From Durusdinium trenchii (taxonomy: Eukaryota; Sar; Dinophyceae; Suessiales; Symbiodiniaceae): DNA of 64,000 nucleotides. Position 1 is the stretch's first letter; each line of letters opens with the position of its first letter. The notes beneath the pieces are model-generated. The model did no database searches and was not told the origin of the DNA. It was given only the letters and a program-made list of their open reading frames with translations. Both the position numbers and the translations under genes were made by a program. Of this stretch, positions 43,955 through 55,491 are shown piece after piece. Location of the stretch: positions 248,001 to 312,000 of the forward strand of contig CAXAMN010025628.1 of assembly GCA_963970005.1 (NCBI GenBank). The letters are read 5' to 3'.

Positions 43955-44093
43955 TCACTGGCTGGCGCTCCGAGAAGACATCCCAAGATCCAGGCGCTGT
44001 CTGAAAGGAGTCGCGCCAGGGCAAATGGGGCCGAAGGAGCTCTAATGGACCTTGGGATCTTTCAAGCTGGAGCGAGAATTGTACCACCTGCAG
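43955..44093 (+). CDS. coding exon, gene G region
   Basis: A gatcctccttgtttag acceptor and a CCTGCAG|GTGGC donor enclose 46 codons plus 1 base. HPKIQALSERSRARANGAEG and ALMDLGIFQAGARIVPPA suggest a basic helix then a compact segment. No family is recognised. Confidence 0.6.
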
Positions 44094-44115
44094 GTGGCGC
44101 CGGCATCCACTCCAA

Positions 44116-44426
44116 TTGCGTTGTGCGCGCCAGTGGCCCATCCAATTAGGCTTTGGATCATGTTGTGGCTACATATGGGGCAGAAGTCTGAGGTCCCGAG
44201 TGCCAGCCAGCTCAGCCAGTCTGCCCGCGTTCGACACCTGGCCTCGGCTAGTGGCATCGGCCAATGGCATGTGGCCATCGTTCGTCGTTTTTTGCGGTGC
44301 CTCCGACAAGGTCGGCGTGAACTGTCATACATCAAAGCCAAAAGTGCGGATGCTGCAGGAATGAATTGCTTTGACGGCTTTGCAGCGGTTGTTCGGACAC
44401 ATTCGGACACGTTCAGAGACATGTGA
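44116..44426 (+). mobile_element. possible Ty1/copia pol relic
   Basis: One frame, to TGA at 44424-44426, reads RLWIMLWLHMGQ, SEVPSASQLSQSARV and QWHVAIVRRFLRCLRQGRRE. The order and spacing recall the end of a copia reverse transcriptase (L.YL..gTRPDI...V..LSR...HW.A.KR.LRYL.GT). It lacks the usual D residues and has no LTRs, so it would be an old fragment. Confidence 0.3.
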
Positions 44427-44533
44427 CATGTGTAGACCACTTTGATGGCATGGGCATCGCTGTTTGACAGCACTGGCAATAACTCTCAAACCCCTTGAGG
44501 ATTATTCAAAATTCCTTTGCCTGTTTTCGGGGC

Positions 44534-44670
44534 CGTGTCGGATGGACGGGTGCCAAGCGCTGCCACGGCTGCTGAGGTGGCCGCTGTTGCCGGAAGTTCC
44601 TGAGCGGCTTCCACGCGATTCAACTCCCTGTGACCCCCAACACAGCGACTCGGAAGGGGAGCACGCATAA
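44534..44670 (+). CDS. candidate terminal exon
   Basis: The frame MDGCQALPRLLRWPLLPEVP continues PRDSTPCDPQHSDSEGEHA to a TAA. A second frame ends AAVAGSS at an earlier TGA. An acidic tail suggests a C-terminus; the parent gene is unknown. Confidence 0.35.
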
Positions 44671-45542
44671 GATGTGTTGTGGTGGCTTTTTACCATGGCG
44701 GACATTGGCGTTTATATAATGACGTTCAGGTGCCGCCCATTCAAGAGAGTGAGGGTACCTTGGGCTTTGGGTAATAAAAGGCCAAAGGCTGAAATTGCAT
44801 TTTATAGAGTGGTCATGTTCAATTAGGTAAGACATGTGGAACTCCATTTTATGGCCCAAATTTCATGGATAATCCTTATATAACCTGCTTGAAACCAGTT
44901 AATAGTCACAATTCTTTGACAAATCTTACTTTTCACATATTTTCACAAGTGTCCTTGATAATCCTTAATCTTCGCAAATTCACTTGAGAATCCATAAACT
45001 TCAAGAACACAATTGACTCAAGGATGTTCAATTAAGGGATTTGGGGAGATATTTTTATATGGATTTTGGAAAACCTAAGGGCTTTTCCCCAAACAGTTTG
45101 TCCACACTTGGGGTTCTTACGGTAGGAGTTGAGGATGGGTGATTGATTGAAGTGCTCGCATCCGTTTGCGTATTTACACTACATTCATTCACCTTGAGAT
45201 CTTCGAAGTGCATTTCGACTGCGCAGGCTCGCAAAATCTGGTGGCGAGGGTGCTCTTTGGGACTACGCTCTCGTTGTGGTGCCGTGCGCATTTTTGGACG
45301 TGGTGATTTCTTTTCGCAACAGGTGCAGGAGATCGGAGTGGTTTTATGTCAATGTGCAGATTTTGTGACTGGCGCAGTGCTTTGGACATGGTGGTGGTCT
45401 TTGGCGTGCAGTGAATCGTGACTTTTGGACATGGGGCTCGTGCTCAGAAATCGGAAGTCTCAAGCGAAAGCTGCGCTTTGACATTTTGATGTTGTCTGTG
45501 GAAGTGCGCTTAGTGCGAATCGCCAGGGGCTGCGCGATGGGG

Positions 45543-45620
45543 CGAGCTGTCGCTTGTACACTTGAAATTTGGGTCGCTTGTGCACTTGAATTTATGGTCG
45601 CTTGTACACTTGACATTTGA
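45543..45620. repeat. three tandem copies of a GGTCGCTTGTACACTTGAA unit
   Basis: Units of about 23-27 bases. The reverse complement of the unit nearly equals the CAAGTGCGCAAGTGACC unit at 46215-46312. Confidence 0.75.
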
Positions 45621-45674
45621 GCACTGTCCGAACATGTCGTCACCAAACGCTTTAGGTTGGTCGGTCTTACACTG

Positions 45675-45770
45675 AGCATACATTGAAAAACCGATGAGGT
45701 AAACCCAAGACCGAGGTCTTCGATTGAGCATACATTGAAAACCGATGAGGGAAACCCAAGACCGATGCCT
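45675..45770. repeat. two tandem copies of a ~50-base unit
   Basis: GAGCATACATTGAAAA-CCGATGAGG-AAACCCAAGACCGA occurs twice with few differences. Confidence 0.85.
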
Positions 45771-45784
45771 CTGTATCATACATC

Positions 45785-45946
45785 GGATAAGTACTACTAC
45801 TACTACTACTACTACCACTACCTTTATATACTACTACTACTACTACCACTACTACTACTACTCCTGCTACTACTACTACTACTACTACTAGTACCACCAC
45901 CACTACTACTACTACTGCTACTACTACTACTACTACCAATAGTACT
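45785..45946. repeat. (TAC)n trinucleotide microsatellite
   Basis: About 50 TAC/CAC units with few interruptions; the poly-Tyr, Leu and Val frames over it are artefacts. Confidence 0.9.
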
Positions 45947-46119
45947 GCCACCCCAACCCACTCATTATAGTTTGCGCGCGCAAGTGAGTTTGTATGGCAG
46001 AAGTATGCTTTGAAAGGCAATCAAAACGTGAGTGCGTGCGTGTGTGTGTGTGAAGATGTTGACCTTGTCCAACTTGGCAACCTTTTCAGCAGTTCAGAGT
46101 CCCTTTGTATGGTTGGCAA

Positions 46120-46170
46120 CTGCAACCCCCCCACCCCACCCCCCACCCCCCACCCCCCACCCCAACCCAT
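46120..46170. repeat. C-rich tract (CACCCCCC)n
   Basis: C runs interrupted by single A; a strong strand asymmetry capable of unusual structure. Confidence 0.8.
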
Positions 46171-46214
46171 TCACTAGTTCATTGTGGAGTAGGCACCACC
46201 CGTTGCTAGGAAGC

Positions 46215-46312
46215 AGGTAAGTGCGCAAGTGACCTAAATTTTTGATGCCAAGTGCGCAAGTGACCCAAAGTGCGCAAGTGACCGAAATTCCCAGTGCGCA
46301 AGTGACTGCCCG
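46215..46312. repeat. tandem AGTGCGCAAGTGACC units
   Basis: Four spaced copies of AGTGCGCAAGTGAC. Inverted relatives occur at 45543-45620. Confidence 0.75.
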
Positions 46313-46319
46313 GCCTGCG

Positions 46320-46615
46320 CGATGTGAATCTTGATGTGCAGATTTCGTTGCAGGCGCAGCACTTTGTGAACCTTGAAGTGCAGGTTTCGTGTGTGGATTT
46401 CGTGGCATGCGCAGTACTTTGAGGACCTTGAGGTGCAGATTTATGTGGCAGGCGCAAATGTTTTTGTTGACCTTGGAGTCCTTGGAGTGAAGATTTCGTG
46501 GTATCAAAGCTTTGTAGAGCTTGAAGTCTTGAAGGGCAGATTCGTGGCAGGTGCAGTACTTTGTGGACCTTGAAGTGTAGATTTTGTGGGGGGCGCAGCA
46601 AACTAGAACTCTGGA
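46320..46615. repeat. diverged copies of the 42-base minisatellite
   Basis: Repeats words of the 27.33 kb unit: GTGCAGATTTCGTTGCAGGC, GCAGCACTTTGTGAACCTTG, with more divergence and length changes. Confidence 0.75.
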
Positions 46616-46639
46616 CATAGACCTTCAGTTCCAGGCCTG

Positions 46640-46795
46640 CACCACCACCATCACCGCCACCCTCACCACCTTCATCACCAAAACCGCCATCACCACCTTC
46701 AGCCAATTCAGCACCACCGCCACCCATCACCATCATCACCACCATCAGCGTCACTACCACCATCACCACCGCCATCAACCACCACCACCACTATA
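46640..46795. repeat. (CAC/CAT/ACC)n-rich tract
   Basis: Imperfect trinucleotide repeat directly after the satellite. Confidence 0.8.
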
Positions 46796-47154
46796 GTCAC
46801 TCTGGGTTGCCGTGGTTCTTGTGATTCTTGTTGTTGTGGCGCAATAGCCAGGAAAACAATATGCCTGGGGGGTGGACAGAACGAGGTAGGCCTGTGGCAG
46901 GGGGTGGACATTTGCTGGCCGGATTTCCGAGATGCTCCTTCTCCGCCCCGCTTCCTAGAAACTCTTCGCTTTCACGAGGGCTTACTTTCTAACCCCCTAT
47001 GTTTACATCACAGATGTTTGGGCAACTACATTCACGATTGGTCAATGTGCATCCCTAGCTATTGACATGGGTTGTGTTTGGTTTGTTTAGTTTCTTATTT
47101 GTTTCTGCATCATTTGAAGTACCATGAAGTACCTTTTTGGTTGTTTCAACTCAG

Positions 47155-47232
47155 GTTGCGAACGAAGGCTTTCTGGGCGGGCAGTTGAAGTTCTTGGGCG
47201 TGCCACCGCAATTGGCAGATGAAGGACACGGG
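47155..47232 (+). CDS. coding exon, C2-like
   Basis: A ggttgtttcaactcag acceptor opens VANEGFLGGQLKFLGVPPQL then ADEGHG. GFLGG.L.FLG resembles the DDFLG strand of C2. A GC-type donor near CACGG|GCGGA is likely; the frame stops at 47241. Confidence 0.55.
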
Positions 47233-49668
47233 CGGACATGATCATCGTGCTGTTTTTCCTGAAGCAGGCGGATGCAAAACTCCACTATTTTGTTGTAATA
47301 ATGTATATAGTGGTTTCAGGTTAGATTGCACACACCCGAAGATGTCGTGTTTTGGATGGGGATCCAGTTTAACACCCTTTTGGGGTGCTACCTGCCCTCA
47401 ACCCGCTATAATATTAGCAATAGTAATGATGAAAATAACGTGGTGTTCGACTACGGGGCCCGTGTGCTAGCTAATGTATGGTCTCTTCCATCAACGGAAG
47501 TTTCTGTTTGCCAGTTTCCTGTTGTGCGATACCAGCTTATCGGAAGGCACTTCTGGGCAAAAGGCATATGGCCAGCCAGGGGTGATGTGGAAAGAGGACT
47601 GTTGCAAGAGGCGTGCCAACAGCACAGCCCCAGCCCCCAACACACGTTTAAAATCAAGATAAAACTGTGATCGAAGAGGACCTAAGTATTTTCCACATGG
47701 CCATGGCCCCATGACCCCATGCACCGCCCACAATCCACTGAATTGATCATGGACTTTACCTGTGGGCAATTCACAGTTCAGGTGTACAGGTTCCTATCTA
47801 AGGGCAACCTTTCATGTCTTTCATGGTGCCTAACGGAGGGGGCCCTATACAACTAACTGCCCGCACCAAAACAGTTGAGCCCCTCGCCTTAAAACAGACA
47901 TAGCTACGGCCACAAACTTGTGACACCCGACCCATACCCGTTGATCCACGCCCTTTTGATCAGATCTGCTTGCCTATGGGATGGTGAAGGGCCTCTCACC
48001 AGCAAACCGAGCAACATGAAGTTTCTGGGTTTCGGTCAGTTCGTTCTGGTTGGTGAAGGGCTCAGCATTGCAGAACTTGGGAGCCTCCGGAGGAAGCCTG
48101 CAAGAACGAAGTCTGGACTTGCTTCCTTTTGAGTGGCGAGGGGTTTTCAACAACCCTACAGAATTGAAATCGCCGGACTGCGCTCAGTTCATGTTGGGCG
48201 GTGAGCCGGTCCCTTTGGGTAGACTGAGAAGAATGAGGTTCCGGGCTCCACTCTGTTCTATACCGTGCAGGCACGCTGGCAGTTCATGAAAAATCAACTA
48301 CGGCAAAGATACCACACCCAAGGCTCTCAGGTCTGTAAGTTCTTGAAGAACTCCAATGAATTGAAAACACAGCTACAGAAAGGATTCCAAAGGAATCTCC
48401 CAGGCGGACCCGGAGGCCAAGAAGCGGCAGAAAGAGATGACTGCATCAGCAGCAAAATACTAAAGAGAGCTCTAACTAGACAGACTTGGGGCAAGACACG
48501 CCCTGTGATTTTTTCGCCTCAAGCAACTGGACGACCAGGCAATGCAAACCGTTTTTGTTGTTTTTTGAATAGCGACAATCCATGTCCTGAGCTGCGGGTT
48601 TAGTTCCACAATTGCGCTGACGCGGCAACGGAAGCTTAATTTTTTCCTGAGGGGAAGAAAGGTGCCGGATTAGACACCTTTGAAAGGTGCCGGTCAAGGT
48701 TCAAAGATTGGGTGAAGTCCTGAATACTGACCAGATCATGAGTCATGACATGATCAGGCCTGTACCTGTGGTTGTGGACCGTGGCATCTAGAAAGAACCA
48801 CCGGGCTCCACTCTTTCAGGACTAATTTCATGGTGGGTGCAGAGGGAAGACACCCACTTTCAAAGCAAGCGGCTGCCATTGGTCAGACTTAGCAGCTTCA
48901 AGTCTGTCTTGCCGGCTTTGACCTATTTCCTCCTTCAGGTCAGTGGACAGAGCAGTTGAGCTAATAATTGAGGAGTTGTCCGTCTAAGCTCTACCCCCGC
49001 TACCCTAACGCCGTGGTTGCTCGACCCCTGTGCTTTGACCTGCGGGCTTCCGCTAGCTCTCTCTTCTTGTCAAGGACGAAGGGGAGGAACTCCTTTTGAG
49101 TGGTTTCCACTAAATCCTTTGGGGGCCGGGCATGTTTTTCTTCACCGGGGGCGTGACCTCAAGAGCTTTCGTTTGGAGACGCCATGCATAAATGACCGAC
49201 TTGTGCACAGTTTCAACTTAGCGGAAGCCACCAAGTGGAAAATGGATGAGCCCCAAACGGCGTTGACCGGAAGCCGCTACATTGAAAGCGCCAACTGCCT
49301 GTCAAGACATGTCAAGACACTATGTGAGCTGTTTTGGCACTGGCGCACAATATCAACTCAGCGCGCAACCAATTGGAGAAGCATGAGGCCCCAAAATGTT
49401 TACACGCACAACCGCGCGCGAACTTGAAAGAGCCGCCTGCCTGTGACCTTTGGATTTGGGTTGGTATATGCATGAATATCCGGAACCCCATGGGAAATTC
49501 ACCATGTATCCTTGTGGGCGGGGTGGCCTACTCGTACCAGCTATCGCAGCACCGCATTTCGCATTGGAAGTCCGTGGATGTGAAGCAGATCACGTGTTCA
49601 CAACTAGTCATGAGTCATTTGTGGGAGCCTGGATCAAGTCAGTGAGCAACAAATTCTGTCACTCACAG
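47233..49668. other. presumed intron, weak open frames only
   Basis: Open frames at 47326-47670, 47920-48289 and 49017-49427 lack supported splice sites. Two similar words, GGTCAGTTCGTTCTGG and GCTCAGTTCATGTTGG, occur about 160 bases apart. Confidence 0.35.
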
Positions 49669-49840
49669 GGTTTCGATCGCCTTGATCCATGGGGTGTGGA
49701 AATACCTGCCGCTGGCTCGCGCGAACGAGTTCGCGCTCCATACCAAGGTTGACAAGGCCACGCCCGCATCCTTGTCAGTCGGACTATTTGTTCTGGTGCC
49801 GTTCTCGGGCCGACCGCGCGAGGACATTCCTTTCGCCTGA
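49669..49840 (+). CDS. coding exon, C2-like start
   Basis: A ctgtcactcacag acceptor with 1 base opens VSIALIHGVWKYLPLARANE, then FALHTKVDKATPASLSVGLF and VLVPFSGRPRED. It runs to a TGA at 49838-49840. Codon usage is strongly coding. The donor is not identified. Confidence 0.6.
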
Positions 49841-50508
49841 GCGGGCACAGCGTGATGGACTTCGGGGAACTCGCGCTCGAACAGAGCAGTGGCTTTACCG
49901 TGGCTAGACAGGGAGGGGTTAAATGATACCGTTGAACCAGACGAGGTGGAATATGTCGAATTGGAGGGGAAGCAAAGGAACTGACAAATGGAATCGAAGG
50001 GAACCCATCCTCAGTGGAATTCGGAATCCAAGGATTATAGGGTCGCCTCGTTGTGGATTCACCATCCGTGGCTCTGTATGGCTTTATTTTCGGGCATATG
50101 AGGCAGAAAGGAAGTGGACATAAGCGGACTATAGGTGTGAACATGTTTCTGACTCCAACGATAGCAAGACAGGCTGAGAAGACCCTGAATGGTGACCCAT
50201 CTGTGTGCTACACCGTGTTGTCAGTCTACTGGATCCCACTGTTTGCTGTTCGATCGATATGTTGTTTTGTGGTGCGTGAAGGTTCACCCTGGGCAGTTCC
50301 AAAGCAAAAAACACTTGACATGTTAAGGGCGGCACTCAAATGCAATAAAGACATACGTAAACCCAGTGCACAACAGTTGCAAACATATGCTTTATATAGT
50401 TTCATTCTGTATGTATTTTTTCATAAATTCTATATGCACTTGTGTTTAGACATGTCAAACACATGTTTTACAACATGAACTTGACATTCCCACCTTTGGG
50501 ATTTCCAG

Positions 50509-50698
50509 GGCCTTTGGCCATCTCCAGGCCATGGTCTACCTTAAGCCTCACGTTGCCGATGGCGTCGACGAGGACCAGGCGATCCTTGTGACCAAAGGCC
50601 AGGATCGGCCCATCGGATCTCACAACGTGGATCCACACCTCGTGACGAATCAAAGGCACCCTCTATCCGGAGTCCGAAGGAGTCCGGATAGAAGATGA
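50509..50698 (+). CDS. candidate exon, strand ambiguous
   Basis: After ctttgggatttccag the plus frame reads GHLQAMVYLKPHVADGVDED and runs to a TGA. The minus strand is equally coding (VWIHVVRSDGPILAFGHKDR, LVLVDAIGNVRLKVDHG) with an AAAG|GTGGGA donor. The surrounding exons favour plus, but I cannot exclude a minus-strand exon. Confidence 0.4.
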
Positions 50699-51239
50699 TC
50701 GAATATGAGGCAATCCGAAAACAGGACCGGTTCATGAATTTTTGGGGTTTGTCCGTATTCTATCTACTCCACGATGCTTATAGAATAGGATCGTTTGTGT
50801 GTCTTTTCGGGCCTAAGTCGGGAGAGGGCACCAATGGTTGGGAAACAACACATATCTTAGATCGTTTTCAGTTCGTTCCTGGCATCGAAATCGTGAACGT
50901 TACTACGTAGTCATTTGCATGCTAGATCCCTTTGGCACCCTTGAAGGAGAAGCTTGGCAGGGATCTCATGATCCCAGATTTATGGTATAATAATACAAAG
51001 AAGACGCATTCAATGAGATTGAGGAGAAATTGCATACCCTAGAGGGGAAATGTATCAAGCCTGTGTGATTGGGAAAGGTTCCATATAGTGAATGATTAGA
51101 GGACTCTGAAACGAAGTAGTTCGCCGTGTGCTTTGAAGACGCTCCACTGGTCCCCTTGACACCCCATCTACATCCCCATCGAGGCAAGGGACTGACTTGG
51201 AGATTCTTCACCAAACCAACCAGTGGCGGTACTGACCAG

Positions 51240-51345
51240 TGGCAGTTCCTGCCATCTCGGGCGAGTACTACTCGGGCGGTTCGTTTCCACCGGTGCCCGG
51301 CCCACCCGTCTACCAAAACAGCCCAAATAGCTTAAGACTGCTGAC
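51240..51345 (+). CDS. candidate exon, Pro-rich
   Basis: After actgaccag the frame reads GEYYSGGSFPPVPGPPVYQN then LRLLTLTKHGRALADWG. Good codon usage; the donor is unclear. Confidence 0.45.
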
Positions 51346-51474
51346 CCTGACGAAACATGGTAGAGCACTTGCAGATTGGGGTGTTTTCCAATGTTTTCAT
51401 GACCTGTTTTGCAACTAGGCAACTGCACTCCCATGTGGCCAAGGGTTCATTTCATTACAGTATATTCTACCAAG

Positions 51475-51609
51475 AATTACGGCTCTTGGGAATCGTGCAC
51501 GAGCGATCCAGGTGTTGCCGGATCACTTTGGCAACTCTCCTTGACCTCATTGAAACAGCCGCTGGGCAAACTGAGCATTCAAGAACGCACGCGGCTGGAA
51601 TTGAGAGAG
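51475..51609 (+). CDS. candidate exon ending at a dispersed repeat
   Basis: After tctaccaag the frame reads NYGSWESCTSDPGVAGSLWQ, LSLTSLKQPLGKLSIQERTR. A GC-type donor GAGAG|GCCAGG falls exactly where the dispersed repeat begins. Confidence 0.5.
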
Positions 51610-51641
51610 GCCAGGAGCCCTTAGTAGCGTCCTTGCTCCTA
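51610..51641. repeat. dispersed repeat copy
   Basis: GCCAGGAGCCCTTAGTAGCG followed by TCCTTGCTCCTA, as at 18921-18995. Confidence 0.75.
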
Positions 51642-52030
51642 CTATACATGCTTTTTTGTGGGTTGCTTCTCCCAACTATTCGCACAAGAAGCAAGTCCTG
51701 AGAGAGAGAGAGACCGACCACCTGAGGTTCAAGATCGAGTCCTTCAAGGCAGAACCCCACGACATCACTTTCCGAACTCGTCTCTAAGTCACCTGAGTCG
51801 AGACCGCTTTCCGGCCTGAAACAGATGTCATGAGACAAAGGGTGAGCAGTCCTTCAGTGTGCGGACTGTAGTGAGCTTCTTTTGGTGACTGTATTCGACG
51901 AATCGATGGTTTAAGTAAGCGCACTCGGAGCGATTCACAGCAACAAGGATGGATGTAAGCATATTCTTCCGAGTTCTTCCTTGTTTTCCTCATTTCGACC
52001 ATTGGATGTTGATGGACGAGCCACCTGCAG

Positions 52031-52136
52031 CACCCCAGGCAGTTCCAGATGAGGCGCTACCACCCAGTTGCACCTGCCCCTCCGTGCATGAGGACGAGTG
52101 GGCGCACGTGATCGTGGCCAAGCTGCAGCAATGTTG
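52031..52136 (+). CDS. coding exon, unknown
   Basis: A gccacctgcag acceptor with 2 bases; PQAVPDEALPPSCTCPSVHE then DEWAHVIVAKLQQC. The donor TGTTG|GTGGTC ends in phase 2. It probably belongs to the gene G region. Confidence 0.55.
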
Positions 52137-53999
52137 GTGGTCAGACTGCCGACATAGATGGCACATACATATACATATATATATACATATGTTTAAAATG
52201 TGCTGTAATGTACTGTATATATATATATATGTATGTCAGTATTGTATATTGTATATGTTATATACGTATACGGATATATGTAGATAGATGGTATAGCTTG
52301 CATTATTGACTGTGTATTGATTGCAGGTAGACAAATACAGACGGGTAGATAAGCTTAAATAGCCGCTAGCTTATCCCCGTCAAAGTGTCCCTGCTGGGAT
52401 GGCTGTGAGACAGCTAGACCCAGACCTTGCAGTGAGAGAGAGAGAGATGCATGGAATGGATGTGACATGCAGACAAATAGATTGATAAAACAAAGATGAT
52501 GGATTATGAACAAAAGGTTTTTTTTTTTTTCTGCATGCGTCAAACTGTTAAGGACTTGTTGCGTTGTCTTGACGTTTGATCCTTGACACTACTGTGCACG
52601 GGCCAGATCCTGCACCGCTGGAACACACAACAACATGCTTGTATACCGAATGGTGCAAGCTTGTTGATATCGTTTATGTCATACATCGCAACTTGCCGAA
52701 GAAGGAAGTCAGCATTGGACTAAGTTGTCTCCCCAACATGTTTTGGGCCTTCTACGGTTCAACTGTCACCCTCATAGCTTGGCTCTTTCAGCCCAGGTCC
52801 GTGACAACGGAACGGCCATGGAACTCCTTGTGAATGGGAAGAGCTGTTGCGAGTCTTTGCAGCGACAGGGAGGGTGCTCCAGGGTACTCCTACTTTGACC
52901 TGTGAGGCTTGTAGAGTTCCATCTTCCATATTTGTTTGTCGAACATGGCAATCCACAAGAGAGGAGTGGTGGCTATGAACACAGTTACACTTGGGCTGAG
53001 GCTGAGGCTTATGGAAGCTCACAAGTGTAGCGACTGTACCAGATGGTGTTAGGCAGAAGGCATCTATCGATCTCAACCAAAAACTCACGTTCACCAAGGG
53101 CTTGGTCGGAAAGCAGGAAAGAAGGCTGATTGCATGCACATTTTCATCATGCATTGATGATCATTGCTATTTTCCTGATGAGGTGTTTCACCTATACCAT
53201 GTCCAACTATCTGGTCCATCGTGCGTATACCATGGACATGTGCTGAAACTATACTCATTCTGTAGATGATAGATGGTATATATAGTCCAAATGTGCTGAG
53301 GACGAATCTGAAAGACGAATGATGCTTTTTGACTGAGGAAGCGAGACCTAGTGCTATGCTCAAAGGCTTGTTGGGCCAGGGTCCATGTGTAGGATTGTGG
53401 TGACGCAGTTCCATAGACCACAACTCGGAGGTAGGAGTTTTTGGAGGTGACATGAGGTGACCAAGAATCGAAAGAACATGGTGCCCCTGAGAGGCTCCAC
53501 CTGGCTTGGTGGTCTTCAAGCTGATTTGCATGCAGACTCTTGGACTTTGCGGATAGATGCAGATAGGCCGTCAACAAGCCAGAACGCCATGTTCATCCAC
53601 GCTCATCCCCAAAAAGCCATTGGGCAATCTACTAATTATATGGATGTATGGAGTTGTTGCACATCCACGTCCTATTCATTCTCTTCCTAGTTTTGGTGAT
53701 GGGGTGTTCAATCATCCAAGATATTTGTTGCAGCATCTATTGGAAGGCTCAATCTGGTCGACCATTTCTTCCCAATTGCCCTTCAGGTGCTTCCACACCT
53801 TGGACCTGGACCTAAGATTCCTGTTATTGTCACCTCTCAAAGACTTGGGTGCTTTCGCTAGCATGTGCAATTGCATGTGCACATCATGAAAGCAATGTTT
53901 TTGGTTGATATGTTCGAGCTTTGCCAGCCAGCGTAGATCAAGGATGGATACTAGAATGAACTCCTCTCCAATTTCAGGAGCGGTCTCCAAGGGCGCCCA
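52137..53999. other. presumed intron
   Basis: TA-rich microsatellites at 52155-52290 and short open frames on both strands. Nothing supported. Confidence 0.45.
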
Positions 54000-54180
54000 A
54001 CCCACCCTGTTCACTCGAAGGCCCTGTTGGCCTTTCGCTTTCGAGGTCGAGCTTTGGAATTCCGCCTTTTGGCGAGTGGGCGTTGGCGGGGCGGCGGGGT
54101 GGCGGTGTTTTGTGTTCTACCAGTGGGGGGCTTGTGAAGAATGCTGGATGCCTTTCTGGCAGCTCACTGAGGCTCACTGG
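54000..54180 (+). other. GC-rich coding-like block, frame unresolved
   Basis: After ttggcctttcgctttcgag all three plus frames stay open for over 25 codons (for example EVELWNSAFWRVGVGG, or ALEFRLLASGRWRGGG). Likely exonic; the frame cannot be chosen. Confidence 0.35.
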
Positions 54181-54419
54181 TCAAGAGGATCCAGGATCCA
54201 TCCAATACCCGAGAGCAAGAGATGAATGCTGCCGTCGTCCGCGGACCTCTTGGATGTTTTCTGGACACGAAACTGTTTGAGCATGCAGTTATTGTTTCAC
54301 AAAATCACGCTACAGGGTCAGTTGCGACATGTGACCCACAAATCCTCGAATCCATTTCAGACATCACAAACATGGGCTGTATATACAGTGATTTGAATGG
54401 CACCAACCCCAAGTACCAG

Positions 54420-54565
54420 ACCTCATGGAGGTTCTTGGAGCTTTGGAGTACCAGAGCCGCTCGTTGGGGGACCCACTTCGCTACCGCGCCCACACCGCGA
54501 CCTCCAAGGTGCTGACGGACCCGGAGCTCGACCAGCTCTTGCAACGCTACCGCAAGGCCACAGCG
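54420..54565 (+). CDS. coding exon, gene G region
   Basis: An aagtaccag acceptor with 2 bases, 48 codons and a CACAGCG|GTCGG donor in phase 0. LMEVLGALEYQSRSLGDPLR, then LTDPELDQLLQRYRKATA, a predicted helical hairpin. Codon usage is among the best in the window. Confidence 0.7.
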
Positions 54566-54812
54566 GTCGGTGCATGCCCACACCACGGAAGTACTGCAAG
54601 TACTCAAGAGGAAGTGCTATAGAGGCTATAGAAGCCATGCATGGCAGCCAGGGTTGTTGTGTCCCTGGTGTTTCTATGTGTTTCTTATGATTTGATATTA
54701 TTTTATTAAGTTTCGTCCGCATTATCAGGACACAATACTTGCACGGAACCCAAGAATATGTGATGGAGTTTCTGCAAATTACGATCCTGGGACGCACAAA
54801 ATCCCGCAGATA

Positions 54813-54839
54813 CAGAGAGAGAGAGAGAGAGAGAGAGAA
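54813..54839. repeat. (GA)n microsatellite
   Basis: Uninterrupted AG run in an intron. Confidence 0.85.
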
Positions 54840-54973
54840 AGTAGAGACTAAAAGGCGGGGGAGCAACCACAAAATGCACAAGGAGTGAGTAGGATATCCC
54901 TTTACGTTGATTCTTTGGATGCGGTGTGAAGTTCCAGGGAAGAAGTCCAGGTGTTACTTTTGCCCATCCACAG

Positions 54974-55047
54974 GCTTCCGTTACTCCCCCAGCTCTTCGA
55001 CCAGGCGCGGCCAATGTGGCATCCGCCGCAGCAGCAGCTGTGTCCAG
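54974..55047 (+). CDS. exon, Ala/Pro-rich
   Basis: A gcccatccacag acceptor in phase 0 matches 54565. SVTPPALRPGAANVASAAAA is followed by a GC-type donor TCCAG|GCGATA. Another frame (LFDQARPMWHPPQQQ) is open but out of phase. Confidence 0.45.
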
Positions 55048-55491
55048 GCGATAGCATCGAGGTGCTCGAAGGCCAGGGAGATGCAATATTATTGTGCTGG
55101 AAATGTTTGAGTGACAGTGAGTAGGGTATCCGCAGTGGTGAGTTTTGTTTTGGCAATCCACATGTTCAAATGGAGAAATGGGGTAGTTCAAAGATTGGCT
55201 CCGCCCCACCCCAAAAAAGGAGTAGATGAAATTTGGGGTGAATTTTGCTTGGAAAAGCATGGAGAAATGTAAAGCTATGTAAAATTGGCAGTTGTTGAAG
55301 CCAAGGGCTTTGCACAGATTGGGCCTTGCTTGGTCCTAGTCCTGGTCATCCAAACATATCCAAACCACTACGAATAGGGAACATGTTCTATGAACAGTGT
55401 GGGGTTATCTTGAATTTTGACCTTCTGAGCGTCCATGAGTGGCCACTATTGATCCTTTGTACTTGTCAACTTCAACACACCTTTTGCGTAG

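Larger units (their letters stand above)
44671..47154. other. repeat-rich island without a gene
   Basis: After AT-rich sequence to 45100, several satellites and microsatellites follow one another (annotated separately). No exon was recognised before 47155. Confidence 0.6.

Noticed and set aside
45667-46020. Poly-Val/Tyr/Leu open frames
   Set aside because: Artefacts of the (TAC)n microsatellite.
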